From Maribacter luteus (lineage in GTDB: Bacteria > Bacteroidota > Bacteroidia > Flavobacteriales > Flavobacteriaceae), in contig NZ_WKJH01000002.1 in the NCBI RefSeq assembly GCF_009674825.1, positions 186,001-250,000 on the forward strand: a stretch of DNA of 64,000 nucleotides, in the 5' to 3' direction. The number at the start of each line of letters is the position of its first letter. Position 1 is the stretch's first letter. The notes beneath the pieces were generated by a model. It saw nothing but the letters and a program-made list of their open reading frames with translations, did no database searches and had not been told where the DNA came from. Positions 44,761 through 53,006 of the stretch are shown piece by piece. Made by a program: the position numbers and the translations under genes.

Positions 44761-46008
44761 CTATTCATCCCTAAGGGCATCGATTACATGTATATTGGCC
44801 GCTCGCCACGCTGGGAAAAAACCAGCCACTGCACCTGCGAATATCAAGACAAACACCGTGGATAAGGCCACGTTGAAATTCACTGAGGGATTCAATATAT
44901 AATCAACCTCAATATAGGGCCCGAAAACCTCCAATAACCCCATACTGAAAATAAGTCCGGCAAAACCCGAAATTGCAGTTACGAAAATAGCCTCATGCAA
45001 AATCATTCCGACAATGGACCAAGGTTTTGCGCCCAAGGCCTTTCTTACCCCTATTTCCCTAGTACGCTCCTTAACCACGATCAACATGATATTGCTTACA
45101 CCGACCACCCCGGCGATGATCGTACATATACCCACGAACCAAAAGAACATTTTGATACCGCTTATCAGATTAAAGAAACGTTTCACTTCTTCCAAAGTAT
45201 TGAATACGTTAATGGCACTGTCATCATCAGGGGCAACAGTATGTACTTCCTGTAAATACCGTTTCATATCATTGGAAAATTTCATGGATTCGGCCACAGC
45301 CTGGTCTAGATTTTCAACAGGCTTAAGTGTATAGTACAGATTGTTTACCCTATCCGAACCGTTAAAGACCCTTTGTGCCGTAGACATTGGGATAAAAATG
45401 CGTTCCTCTTCGCGTTCTCCACCCCTATCACCATAAACTCCTACGATCTTGAATTTTATTCCGGATATATCTAGATATTCGTTCAAGGGATCGTCACCGT
45501 TTTTAAAAATTTCCCTTTTAATGGTATTGCTTATTACGGCTACCTTAGAAACATTACGATGATCTTCATAATTGATATACCGCCCTTGCGACATGTATTG
45601 GTTTTCTATCTGCTGATACCCGCTATGAATTCCTTGAACACTGTACCCGACCGATTCTTTTTTATAATTGACCATGGCATTGGGCACCCTGAACCTAGCG
45701 GATCGCCCCTCTAATTGATCGGCGAACCTCGTTTCAATATGATCATAATCCCCATTTCGCATTTGTATTGACCGGCCAGGATTGAGCCCTTTGAACTCTT
45801 TAGTGGTAACTTGGGTCCAAACGACAATACGATTCGAGGCGTCATCTTCAAATTCTTGGGCAATACCATTTTGCATGCCTTGACCAAAACCCAATAAAAT
45901 TACTAGAATGAAAATACCGGAGGCGACGGAGAGGCCCGTTAAGAACGTTCGCAATTTATTCTTACGAATCGTTTCGAAAATCTCTTGCCATCTTTCGATG
46001 TCGAACAT
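44761..46008 (-). CDS. MacB-like ABC permease, type A, copy 1
   Basis: About 415 residues from ATG 46008 (MFDIERWQEIFETI), chosen to match the starts of its paralogues; 46035 is an in-frame alternative. Topology is one helix, a large periplasmic domain and three helices with VKERTREIGVRKALGAKPWSI; it ends PAWRAANIHVIDALRDE. It is the first gene of the efflux operon, 112 bp after the oxidase-block genes end. Confidence 0.92.
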   Translation of the reverse strand: MFDIERWQEIFETIRKNKLRTFLTGLSVASGIFILVILLGFGQGMQNGIAQEFEDDASNRIVVWTQVTTKEFKGLNPGRSIQMRNGDYDHIETRFADQLEGRSARFRVPNAMVNYKKESVGYSVQGIHSGYQQIENQYMSQGRYINYEDHRNVSKVAVISNTIKREIFKNGDDPLNEYLDISGIKFKIVGVYGDRGGEREEERIFIPMSTAQRVFNGSDRVNNLYYTLKPVENLDQAVAESMKFSNDMKRYLQEVHTVAPDDDSAINVFNTLEEVKRFFNLISGIKMFFWFVGICTIIAGVVGVSNIMLIVVKERTREIGVRKALGAKPWSIVGMILHEAIFVTAISGFAGLIFSMGLLEVFGPYIEVDYILNPSVNFNVALSTVFVLIFAGAVAGFFPAWRAANIHVIDALRDE

Positions 46009-46119
46009 ATGATTGATTTTGATTGATGAATACAATACCGGAGTACCGTACTATCATAAGACTACAAAACCAAATAATTGTTACACAAGGTGGTGTATTT
46101 TTTTATACCCAATTAATGA

Positions 46120-46335
46120 TCAGGCTTTCATTTTCTTATAAACAAAATAGAAGACACCAGCCACCAATAGATAAGGAATGGCCATTAAATAGACAATGCC
46201 ATTATTTATCCCTTCTGCTGAGGATGTATTGCCTTCGCTTTCCAAAACAGCCCTACACATTGCACATTGTGCCTCAATACCTTGTGGCAACAATAAAAAA
46301 GCAAGTACTATGATAAATATGAATTTAGTTTTCAT
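46120..46335 (-). CDS. Small CxxC membrane protein at the end of the oxidase block
   Basis: A 71-residue protein starting at 46335. A signal-like helix (1-23) ends EAQ, then CAMC (Cys24, Cys27) just outside the membrane, a short polar loop, and one membrane helix (about 46-66) with a Lys-rich end. The start overlaps the DUF420 stop (TGATG), so it is cotranslated with it. I recall similar small proteins in Flavobacteriia but no function. CxxC beside SCO1 and heme-oxidase genes suggests copper or heme handling or thiol exchange, which is inference. Confidence 0.75.
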   Translation of the reverse strand: MKTKFIFIIVLAFLLLPQGIEAQCAMCRAVLESEGNTSSAEGINNGIVYLMAIPYLLVAGVFYFVYKKMKA

Positions 46336-46868
46336 CAATGAACATAATAAGGTGAGATCATTAAATAAACCACTACCCCGGTAATGGCGACATACAACCA
46401 AATAGGGAATGTTATTTTGGCCAATTTCCTATGTGCATCAAACTTCTTTAAATATGCCCTTGCATAAGTTCGTAATACCAAAGGAATAATAGCAATAGAT
46501 AGAACTATATGGGTAATCAATATAAAATAATAGACATATTTAATCGCTCCCTCGCCACCAAAAGGTGTGGAATCCGATGTCATATGATAAGCCACATACA
46601 TAACCAAGAACAGAAGGGAGAGCACAATACAAAAGGTCATTAACTTTTGATGCAATTCCCTTTTCCCATTTTTGATCGCCCAAACAGCGACAATCAGGAT
46701 AAGGGCCGTGAGCCCATTTATAGAGGCATAGATAGGAGGCAAAAAAGACAAGGGCTCCACATTGGGAATCTTAACCCCGAACAACAAGGCAACGACCAAT
46801 GGAATAACAATGGAAACCACCGTGATTAATTTATTGAATTTTTTCTCTCGAATATCGACCGTTTCCAT
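46335..46868 (-). CDS. DUF420 membrane protein
   Basis: A 177-residue protein with about five membrane helices and conserved histidines within or near them (KRELHQKLM, YVAYHMTSD, ITHIVLSI, FDAHRKLAKIT). DUF420 proteins (CtaM-like in Bacillus) are tied to assembly or function of heme-copper oxidases. The gene follows SCO1 by 6 bp and overlaps the 71-residue CxxC gene by one base, so it is firmly inside the oxidase operon. Confidence 0.9.
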   Translation of the reverse strand: METVDIREKKFNKLITVVSIVIPLVVALLFGVKIPNVEPLSFLPPIYASINGLTALILIVAVWAIKNGKRELHQKLMTFCIVLSLLFLVMYVAYHMTSDSTPFGGEGAIKYVYYFILITHIVLSIAIIPLVLRTYARAYLKKFDAHRKLAKITFPIWLYVAITGVVVYLMISPYYVH

Positions 46869-46874
46869 CTTAGT

Positions 46875-47600
46875 TTATTCTTTTAAAAGTTTTTTTATAT
46901 CTTCTTTCAATATGGAAATCTGTTCCTTTTCCCCTTCCCCATTTTCTCCTTGGTCCTCAGTAATGGTTCCGCGATAATAGATAATCGGATTTCCGAATTC
47001 ATCGACCCTGGAGCGCAAATAGCCTTTTTTATCAATAAGGGCAAAAAGTCCGGCATGCTCAAAACCACCTGGGGCGTCGGGCATTTCTGAAACAAAAATA
47101 TTAAATCCTTTATTGGCCAAGTCATAAATGGCTTCTTGCTTACCGGTCAAAAAATGCCAATCCAAATTGGTTACCCCGTGTTTCTCGGCATATTCCTTAA
47201 GTACCATCGGAGTATCGTATTCCGGTGTAATCGTAAAAGAAGCCACTCCAAAATTGGTCGCTGTTTTAAACTCGTTCTGAACATCTACAAGGTTCTTGGT
47301 CATTATAGGGCAAATAGAAGGACAAGATGTAAAGAAAAACTCCACAACATATACCTTACCTAAATAATCCTTATCGGTAATTACCAAGCTATCCTGATCT
47401 ATAAATTCGAACGAAGGGACCCTTCGTTTTTTCCCATTCAAAAAAATATATGCCAGTTCCGCATTATTATCCTTTAAATTAATTCGGTCATTTTCCACAA
47501 CCGTACCAGAACCCACGCGATCAACGATTCTAGGAATAAATATTATCCCAAAGACCAAGATTATAAACGATATCCAAACATAGGTGTATTTGTTTTTCAT
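46875..47600 (-). CDS. SCO1/SenC family copper chaperone
   Basis: A 241-residue protein anchored by an N-terminal helix (about 6-25), with a periplasmic thioredoxin fold. The copper ligands are present: Cys93 and Cys97 in TSCPSICP and His182 in FEHAGLF. SCO proteins deliver copper to the CuA site of cytochrome oxidase subunit II. A disordered charged tail (EDQGENGEGEKEQ) follows the fold. It begins about 100 bp after a cysteine-free relative and is 6 bp before DUF420. Confidence 0.95.
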   Translation of the reverse strand: MKNKYTYVWISFIILVFGIIFIPRIVDRVGSGTVVENDRINLKDNNAELAYIFLNGKKRRVPSFEFIDQDSLVITDKDYLGKVYVVEFFFTSCPSICPIMTKNLVDVQNEFKTATNFGVASFTITPEYDTPMVLKEYAEKHGVTNLDWHFLTGKQEAIYDLANKGFNIFVSEMPDAPGGFEHAGLFALIDKKGYLRSRVDEFGNPIIYYRGTITEDQGENGEGEKEQISILKEDIKKLLKE

Positions 47601-47702
47601 GAGTTTTAACTTTTATGATCCTTTATACCAATAACAAAGACAATTCTCTATTAAACGGTTGAAACACGACCATATTCAATTGCCCTGATACAGTAATGCG
47701 AA

Positions 47703-48338
47703 TCATTGGTTTTTACGCTCCGCATTGTTCTTTTTCAGTGCCAACCGATATTCTGCCAAAATGATCTTTACGTCATCCTCCATTTTATTGTTCAAATCCG
47801 CTACAGAAGTTGCCTTAAATCCATATTTGGTGCCTTCATCAATATCATTGGTTCTTCCCCGAAGGTTCTTATCCTTATCGATTATAAAGACATAGGGTGT
47901 GGCTAGATTATCATCCAAGGTTAAATCGGTCTTTAATCCTTCGAAAAAACGTTGTATCTGTTCTTTTTCACCATAGGCAAAGTTCCATTTTACAACATCG
48001 GCCAAATTTCCCAGTTCTGACTTAAGTTCTTCCACTTTACTTTCACTTCCATTGGGAACTACCATTACGAACTGAAAATCATTGAATTCATAAAACCTTT
48101 TGTAGATTTTCTGGTTTAAATTAAAAGCGATACCCTTTTTATTTTCCAAATCGCTCCCAAGGAATCCCAAGATGGTTATTTTATCTTGAAGTGTGTACGT
48201 ATCATCAACTTCGGTTATATCCGATATGTTTTCCGTAAGAACAGGAAGTTTTCCAAAATTATTGATACCAGAGGCAAAGAAGAGATAAGCTACAATAGGC
48301 AGTATGAACAGTACTACTAGAACAACGGTTTTTTTCAT
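47703..48338 (-). CDS. SCO/thioredoxin-fold-like protein without cysteines
   Basis: About 211 residues from ATG 48338, giving an N-terminal membrane anchor (1-22). The body can be laid beside its SCO1 neighbour: KITILGFLGSDLENKKG matches the strand and helix that carry CPSIC in SCO1, then FVMVVPNG, KWNFAYGEKEQIQRFF and PYVFIIDKDKNLRGR match its later strands. The protein has no cysteine and lacks the copper-binding His. It may be a structural or regulatory relative of SCO1. Homology is inferred by eye. Confidence 0.75.
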   Translation of the reverse strand: MKKTVVLVVLFILPIVAYLFFASGINNFGKLPVLTENISDITEVDDTYTLQDKITILGFLGSDLENKKGIAFNLNQKIYKRFYEFNDFQFVMVVPNGSESKVEELKSELGNLADVVKWNFAYGEKEQIQRFFEGLKTDLTLDDNLATPYVFIIDKDKNLRGRTNDIDEGTKYGFKATSVADLNNKMEDDVKIILAEYRLALKKNNAERKNQ

Positions 48339-48400
48339 TTGGGATGTGATGCCAATTACCGGCAAACTTTTATATACTACCGAATTCATTTCGGTTCATA

Positions 48401-48433
48401 CAAAAATAAAAAAGACGGTCTTTAAACCGTCTT
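48401..48433 (-). terminator. Intrinsic terminator after cytochrome oxidase subunit IV gene
   Basis: AAGACGGT at 48412-48419 pairs with ACCGTCTT at 48426-48433. On the minus strand a T-rich run (TTTTTTATTTTTG) follows. It separates the structural oxidase genes from the cysteine-free SCO-like gene, whose start is about 60 bp further on. Confidence 0.85.
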
Positions 48434-48455
48434 TTAATTTGTTAATAATATCTTA

Positions 48456-48839
48456 TTAGAAGTTCCAAGTTACGAAACCGTCCTTGAAGACATTGTAGAT
48501 ATAGTTTCCTTCAACCAAAAGAATAAAGCTTAAATAAGCAACAAGGAACAGGAATGTCCAAACAACAGCTCTACGTAGCGAACTTTTTTCATCCCTTAGG
48601 TGCATAAAGTCCCACGCTATATAATATGCCTTTACCAATGTCAAAATAATAAAAATCCAATTCAGTGCTTTCATCCCTAAAACGTGGCTAGTAGTAAGTG
48701 CATGGGGCTTAATAATACCCAAAGCCACTTCAACAGCCGTTACTAAGGTTAAGAAGACAAGTACCCCCCAAATCTTTTGGGTATTCGACTTGAATTTCCA
48801 AAGTCCCCTGAAAATTTCCAACTTGTGTGCGTGTGCCAT
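48456..48839 (-). CDS. Cytochrome c oxidase subunit IV-like protein
   Basis: A 127-residue protein with three membrane helices (about 24-43, 55-76, 88-110), matching prokaryotic COX4-type subunits: VEVALGIIKPH, LTLVKAYYIAWDFMHLRDEK and YLSFILLVEGNYIYN. It is a small structural subunit of the inner-membrane heme-copper oxidase. It lies 60 bp after the larger subunit III gene and ends at a strong terminator. Confidence 0.93.
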   Translation of the reverse strand: MAHAHKLEIFRGLWKFKSNTQKIWGVLVFLTLVTAVEVALGIIKPHALTTSHVLGMKALNWIFIILTLVKAYYIAWDFMHLRDEKSSLRRAVVWTFLFLVAYLSFILLVEGNYIYNVFKDGFVTWNF

Positions 48840-48898
48840 GTTAAACTAAATATTAATTTTTTATACTATGCTGTGTAAAACCTAAAAACGGGATATGG

Positions 48899-49876
48899 TT
48901 ACACCAAATAAAAGAATGTAAATACAAATACCCAGACCAAATCTACAAAGTGCCAATAAAGACCCACTTTTTCGACCATTTCATAATGACCTCTTTTTTC
49001 GTAGGTACCCAAGGCCACATTGAAAAATATGATCAGGTTGAACACTACCCCTGAAAAAACGTGGAAACCGTGAAAGCCCGTGATAAAGAAAAAGAAATCG
49101 GCAAACAGCCTACTACCATATTCATTATGAATTAGATTAGCCCCTTCTACTACTTGGGTTGCATTTTTAAGTTTTGCCAAAGATTCTTGCCTTGACAATA
49201 CGACTTTCTCACCTTCTTCATTAATGGTTTCAGTACGTACTACGATATTCGAATGGGCTTTAAAACCCTCTAACACTTCGTTAACGGAATAAGTGGGTAA
49301 GGACCCCTCACTATAAAACCAAATTCCGTTTTTATTTTCATGGATCGTCCTTTCTTCTGGAAGTGTCGCCGCGAAATCAGCCAACGCTGCCCTTTCACCG
49401 GTATCCGCATTTACGAATTGCAGGATTCGACCACCTTTGGTCTCTACCGCTCCATAATCACCTTGAATGAAAGTTGCCCATTCCCAAGCTTGGGAGCCAA
49501 CGAATATTGCCCCTCCTATTATGGTCAGGAACATATACCAGATAACACTGTTCTTTTTCATTCTATGCCCTGCATCAACGGCCAAAACCATAGTTACGGA
49601 AGACATAATCAACACAAAGGTCATAAATGCCACATAGTACATGGGATAGTTACCATGAAAGAAAGGCACGTGTGTAAAAACCTCATCTGCGATGGGCCAA
49701 GTTTCAATAAACTTGAATCGTGAAAAACCGTATGCGGCCAAGAACCCGGAAAATGTCAAAGCATCTGATAGTATAAAGAACCACATCATCATTTTGCCGT
49801 AGCTCGCACCTAAAGGACGGTTGTCACCACCACCCCAAACACTTTCTTCCACTCCAGTTGTTACCGTAGAATCCAT
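48899..49876 (-). CDS. Cytochrome c oxidase subunit III with a large extra-membrane insertion
   Basis: A 325-residue subunit III. Helices and motifs are standard at both ends (PLGASYGKMMMWFFILSDAL; GSRLFADFFFFITGFHGFHV; HFVDLVWVFVFTFFYL). Between WEW (131-133) and YGS (253-255), where typical subunits have a short loop, about 110 hydrophilic residues are inserted (about 139-250). I recall long versions in Flavobacteriia. The insert must lie outside the membrane. A perfect promoter is found 35 bp upstream of the ATG, so this gene begins a transcript. Confidence 0.93.
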   Translation of the reverse strand: MDSTVTTGVEESVWGGGDNRPLGASYGKMMMWFFILSDALTFSGFLAAYGFSRFKFIETWPIADEVFTHVPFFHGNYPMYYVAFMTFVLIMSSVTMVLAVDAGHRMKKNSVIWYMFLTIIGGAIFVGSQAWEWATFIQGDYGAVETKGGRILQFVNADTGERAALADFAATLPEERTIHENKNGIWFYSEGSLPTYSVNEVLEGFKAHSNIVVRTETINEEGEKVVLSRQESLAKLKNATQVVEGANLIHNEYGSRLFADFFFFITGFHGFHVFSGVVFNLIIFFNVALGTYEKRGHYEMVEKVGLYWHFVDLVWVFVFTFFYLV

Positions 49877-49910
49877 AAATTAGTCAGTTATCGTATGATT
49901 AGAATTTTCA

Positions 49911-49938
49911 CAAAAATACATTTTTTCCCAACATACAA
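49911..49938 (-). promoter_or_regulatory. Promoter for the larger cytochrome oxidase subunit III gene
   Basis: On the minus strand TTG (49938-49936), a 17-bp spacer and TATTTTTG (49918-49911) match the Bacteroidota housekeeping promoter exactly. The ATG at 49876 is 34 bp beyond the -7 box, giving a leader of roughly 28 nt. Confidence 0.7.
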
Positions 49939-49973
49939 AAGTCTAACGCCAAGAAATCAAAAAAAAATGGTTT

Positions 49974-50555
49974 TTAATCGACCAAAACCATAAAAACAAG
50001 AAGATACACCCACAATAGGTCTAAAAAGTGCCAAAAAGTGGCTCCTAAGGACAATCCCAAATACTCTTTTGAAGAATATTTTCCCTTATACTGGTTGTAT
50101 AGAACAACCAATAAAGAAATAATACCGGCCACTACATGGATCACATGTACCGCAGCGATGAGGAATATATAGGACATTTTTATACTACTGGTAGGACCTG
50201 TAAAATAATACCCTTGCGCTATCATTTGCGAAAAACCATTAAACTGAAGAACTATAAAAAGCACGCCCAACCCCAGGGTCAAGACCAACCAAGACGTACA
50301 GGCCTTAATAGCATCTTTGGTAATAGCCTTTTTGGCCAACATATAGGTTACACTGCTAATAATAATCACCAAGGTACTGATATAGAAAGAAGACGGCATC
50401 TCAATATTATCCAACCAATCTTCCCTTTTACTACTAACTATATAAGCGCTTGTCCACCCAGCAAAGGCCATAAGTAAGCTAACGATGCCAAACCAAAGCA
50501 TCATTTTTTTAGACCTATCGTTCTTTTCTTTCTGGGTCCCTTGAGTTAAATCCAT
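49974..50555 (-). CDS. Cytochrome c oxidase subunit III, short form
   Basis: A 193-residue heme-copper oxidase subunit III with five membrane helices: MLWFGIVSLLMAFAGWTSAY, ISTLVIIISSVTYMLA, GIVLFIV-like third helix, and HVIHVVAGIISLLVVLY and FWHFLDLLWVYLLVF with the usual His and Asp. It lacks the insertion of the following paralogue. Two subunit III genes in a row is usual for some Bacteroidota oxidases. It follows ctaB by 76 bp. Confidence 0.92.
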   Translation of the reverse strand: MDLTQGTQKEKNDRSKKMMLWFGIVSLLMAFAGWTSAYIVSSKREDWLDNIEMPSSFYISTLVIIISSVTYMLAKKAITKDAIKACTSWLVLTLGLGVLFIVLQFNGFSQMIAQGYYFTGPTSSIKMSYIFLIAAVHVIHVVAGIISLLVVLYNQYKGKYSSKEYLGLSLGATFWHFLDLLWVYLLVFMVLVD

Positions 50556-50631
50556 AAAAACCTATTCATATAATTAAAACTACTTAAACACTTCTTTCTA
50601 AAAAACACTGGAATTCAATTCCTTGTAAAGA

Positions 50632-51549
50632 TTAAATAAGCATACCGATATATTTATCGGACACATAAACCAATTGAATAAAAGTGATATACGTTACACT
50701 GGCCAACATTAATTTACGGGCAGAAACATTATCCCTTTTATCATATAGTCTAAAAGCAAAGAACAACATTACAGCACCCATAAGAAAAACAATGACAGCA
50801 GCTATGATGGACAAATGCAAGCGACCGGTAATACCGAAAGCAGGAATAACGGAAATGACCATCATCCAAATGGTATACATGATTATCTGGACCGCGGTAC
50901 CTTTATCTTTCTTTCCTGTTGGCAACAATTTAAACCCACCCTTTCTGTAATCGTCATCCAACATCCAAGCTAGAGCCCAAAAATGCGGAAATTGCCAAAA
51001 GAACTGTATCATGAACAAGGTACCCGGCTCAATCCCAAATTCATTGGTTGCGGCAACCCACCCCAACATAAAGGGTATAGCCCCTGGCAATGCCCCTACA
51101 AAAACAGAAAGTGGCGTAATTGTCTTTAAAGGCGTATAAACACTGGTGTATAAAAAAATTGATATAGCCCCGAACATGGCAGTTTTAGGGTTCACAAAAT
51201 ATAGTGAAACTACACCAAAAACGGTTAATAGAACCGCGATGATCAACCCTTGGTGTACAGACACCCTTCCTGATGGAATAGGCCTGTTTCTTGTTCTTTT
51301 CATCAAGGCGTCAAGATCCCTTTCGATGATTTGGTTGTACGCATTCGAAGCTCCCACCATACAATACCCTCCAAAAGCCAATAACAACAAGGTAACGACA
51401 CTTATTTCATAGGCACCCAACAAATAACCGGCAATGGAGGAAAAAACAACACTGACTGCGAGTCTCACCTTGGTAATTTCCTTAAAATCAGCAAACATCG
51501 TAGACCAAGAGATATGTTTCGCTGGCTTAATCGCAGTTTTCATTATCAT
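50632..51549 (-). CDS. ctaB: Protoheme IX farnesyltransferase (heme O synthase)
   Basis: A 305-residue UbiA-family prenyltransferase with about eight or nine membrane helices. The prenyl-diphosphate site is NAYNQIIERDLDALMKRTRNR (about 90-110; the N-x-x-x-D-x-x-x-D form) and the second DDDYRKGG motif is near residue 205. It makes heme O for the oxidase encoded just downstream. A start at 51543 (MKTAIKPAK) fits the promoter better than 51549, since the box at 51563-51570 would leave a leader of only a few bases. Confidence 0.95.
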   Translation of the reverse strand: MIMKTAIKPAKHISWSTMFADFKEITKVRLAVSVVFSSIAGYLLGAYEISVVTLLLLAFGGYCMVGASNAYNQIIERDLDALMKRTRNRPIPSGRVSVHQGLIIAVLLTVFGVVSLYFVNPKTAMFGAISIFLYTSVYTPLKTITPLSVFVGALPGAIPFMLGWVAATNEFGIEPGTLFMIQFFWQFPHFWALAWMLDDDYRKGGFKLLPTGKKDKGTAVQIIMYTIWMMVISVIPAFGITGRLHLSIIAAVIVFLMGAVMLFFAFRLYDKRDNVSARKLMLASVTYITFIQLVYVSDKYIGMLI

Positions 51550-51562
51550 TTTTTATCAAACG

Positions 51563-51593
51563 CAAATATAATTGGTGTAAGCAAGGTGTGCAA
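51563..51593 (-). promoter_or_regulatory. Promoter for ctaB
   Basis: On the minus strand TTG (51593-51591), a 20-bp spacer and TATATTTG (51570-51563) are a perfect match to TTG-N-TAnnTTTG. Only 13 bp separate the box from the first ctaB ATG, so the mRNA leader is very short. Confidence 0.7.
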
Positions 51594-51740
51594 CGAAATA
51601 CCAAGGTTTATGATTCCCTATTGGAAACACCCCTTCTAGCATATTTCACCTTATTATATATAAAACTAATTTATTGCTTGGATGGGCAGCATTCCCCAAT
51701 CATACATTTGTCTTGGAAACACCGACAGTATGGTTAAAAA

Positions 51741-51766
51741 AAATCCTGGGCTTAAGCCCAGGATTT
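51741..51766 (-). terminator. Palindromic intrinsic terminator after tonB-like gene
   Basis: AAATCCTGGGCTT at 51741-51753 is perfectly complementary to AAGCCCAGGATTT at 51754-51766. The minus strand continues with eight T residues in all. It ends the TonB-family gene whose stop is at 51830. Confidence 0.88.
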
Positions 51767-51829
51767 TAATACATTAAATATGTTTTGTTTTCCTTATGCA
51801 CCTTTAAAAAGTACATTCGAGGAAATTAT

Positions 51830-52549
51830 CTATTGCAACCTAAAGGTAATTGGAATACTGAAAGGAACCCTTACCGCTCTACCCCTTTGTTTACCTGGGG
51901 TCATCTTAGGAAGTTTACCGATAATCCTAGCGGCTTCTTTCTCAAGGTTTTTATCCGGTCCACGCATTCTAACCCCACCGATACTACCGTCTTTTTGGAT
52001 AACGAACATTACGTTAACCCTACCTTGAACACCCATTTCTTGGGCAATTTCAGGATAACGGAAGTTTTTGGCTATATGCTTTTGCATTTTTGATTGGAAA
52101 CAATCACGCATTGCTTTTGCTCCTTTTCCCTTTTCACCTTCACAACCCGGAAAAATCGGAACATCTTCAATTACAGCAAAAGGCACATCAATATCTTCTT
52201 CTATTTCTTCGACTTCTACATCCTCTACTTCTATCACCTCTTCTTCCTGGCTGGTTTCAGTAGATTCAATTACCGTTTCCTCAACTTCTACCTCATCTTC
52301 AACGATTTCGATGATTTCAGGAGCTGCTGGTGGTGGTGGAGGTGGTGGTGTCTTAATCTGCTCGGTCATTGGAACTTCCTCGTCCAACATATCCTCAACA
52401 TTCATGGAGACATCATAGTCGTTCGTCTTTTCATAGGTCTTCCATTCCAAACCTCTCCATACCAAAAACATTACAACAGCAAGCCCTATGACGAAGTAGG
52501 TACCGCTATTCTTTCTTAAATCTGCTTTTGGGTTCTTTTTTAATTCCAT
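51830..52549 (-). CDS. TonB-family energy transducer
   Basis: A 239-residue protein with one N-terminal membrane helix (about 17-34), a Pro-run followed by an acidic Glu/Val-rich spacer (about 68-123) crossing the periplasm, and a C-terminal TonB domain (about 150-239; IAQEMGVQGRVNVMFVIQKDGSIGGVRM). It passes proton-motive force to outer-membrane TonB-dependent receptors. The spacer is unusually acidic compared with the Lys-Pro spacers of enteric TonB. It is monocistronic. Confidence 0.93.
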   Translation of the reverse strand: MELKKNPKADLRKNSGTYFVIGLAVVMFLVWRGLEWKTYEKTNDYDVSMNVEDMLDEEVPMTEQIKTPPPPPPPAAPEIIEIVEDEVEVEETVIESTETSQEEEVIEVEDVEVEEIEEDIDVPFAVIEDVPIFPGCEGEKGKGAKAMRDCFQSKMQKHIAKNFRYPEIAQEMGVQGRVNVMFVIQKDGSIGGVRMRGPDKNLEKEAARIIGKLPKMTPGKQRGRAVRVPFSIPITFRLQ

Positions 52550-52570
52550 ATTTAATTTTTTTAATGTTCG

Positions 52571-52602
52571 CTAATTTAACTAAATAATTGACAAAAAAAC
52601 AA
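52571..52602 (-). promoter_or_regulatory. Candidate promoter for the tonB-like gene
   Basis: On the minus strand TTG (52602-52600), a 21-bp spacer and TAAATTAG (52578-52571) resemble the consensus, with one mismatch in the -7 box. The ATG lies 21 bp further. Confidence 0.45.
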
Positions 52603-52610
52603 GTAATACT

Positions 52611-53006
52611 TTATTTTAACCCTCTTTGCCTATAAAATATAGACAAAATGGCTATAAATCCTAGGGCAACACCCGTGCTATTTGCCACAGCATCAAGAAC
52701 ATCCCCTGATCTGGCAACTGTCAACGTTCCTTGAATAACCTCAATAATTATACCAAACAAAATAAGTAGAATTGCCAAAAATTTAATTTTTTTCAAGATA
52801 TCCTTTCTATCGGATTTCAATTCCAGAAGAAATAACGAACCCAATATCATGGCTACGAAATAGAAAGTGAAATGCACGATTTTATCAGCATGTGGAATAT
52901 TCATTGACGGTAGATCATCCCCCTCAAAAGAATATAAGCTGGAAAAAGTGACAAACACCATCCAGCTTACAAACAAAACCGCTAATACGTGCTTTTTACG
53001 CACCAA
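52611..53006 (-). CDS. VanZ-like family membrane protein
   Basis: A 131-residue protein with four membrane helices. The motif ADKIVHFTFYFVAMILGSLF and the later GIIIEVIQGTLTVARSGDVLDAVANSTGVALG are typical of VanZ-like proteins, whose role outside teicoplanin resistance is unknown. The start codon lies inside the 3-prime end of gcvH (11-bp overlap), showing translational coupling. Confidence 0.88.
   Translation of the reverse strand: MVRKKHVLAVLFVSWMVFVTFSSLYSFEGDDLPSMNIPHADKIVHFTFYFVAMILGSLFLLELKSDRKDILKKIKFLAILLILFGIIIEVIQGTLTVARSGDVLDAVANSTGVALGFIAILSIFYRQRGLK

Noticed and set aside
46336-46401. Longer N-terminus for the 71-residue CxxC protein
   Set aside because: The upstream extension overlaps DUF420 coding sequence and would hide the signal-like helix; the TGATG overlap supports the start at 46335.
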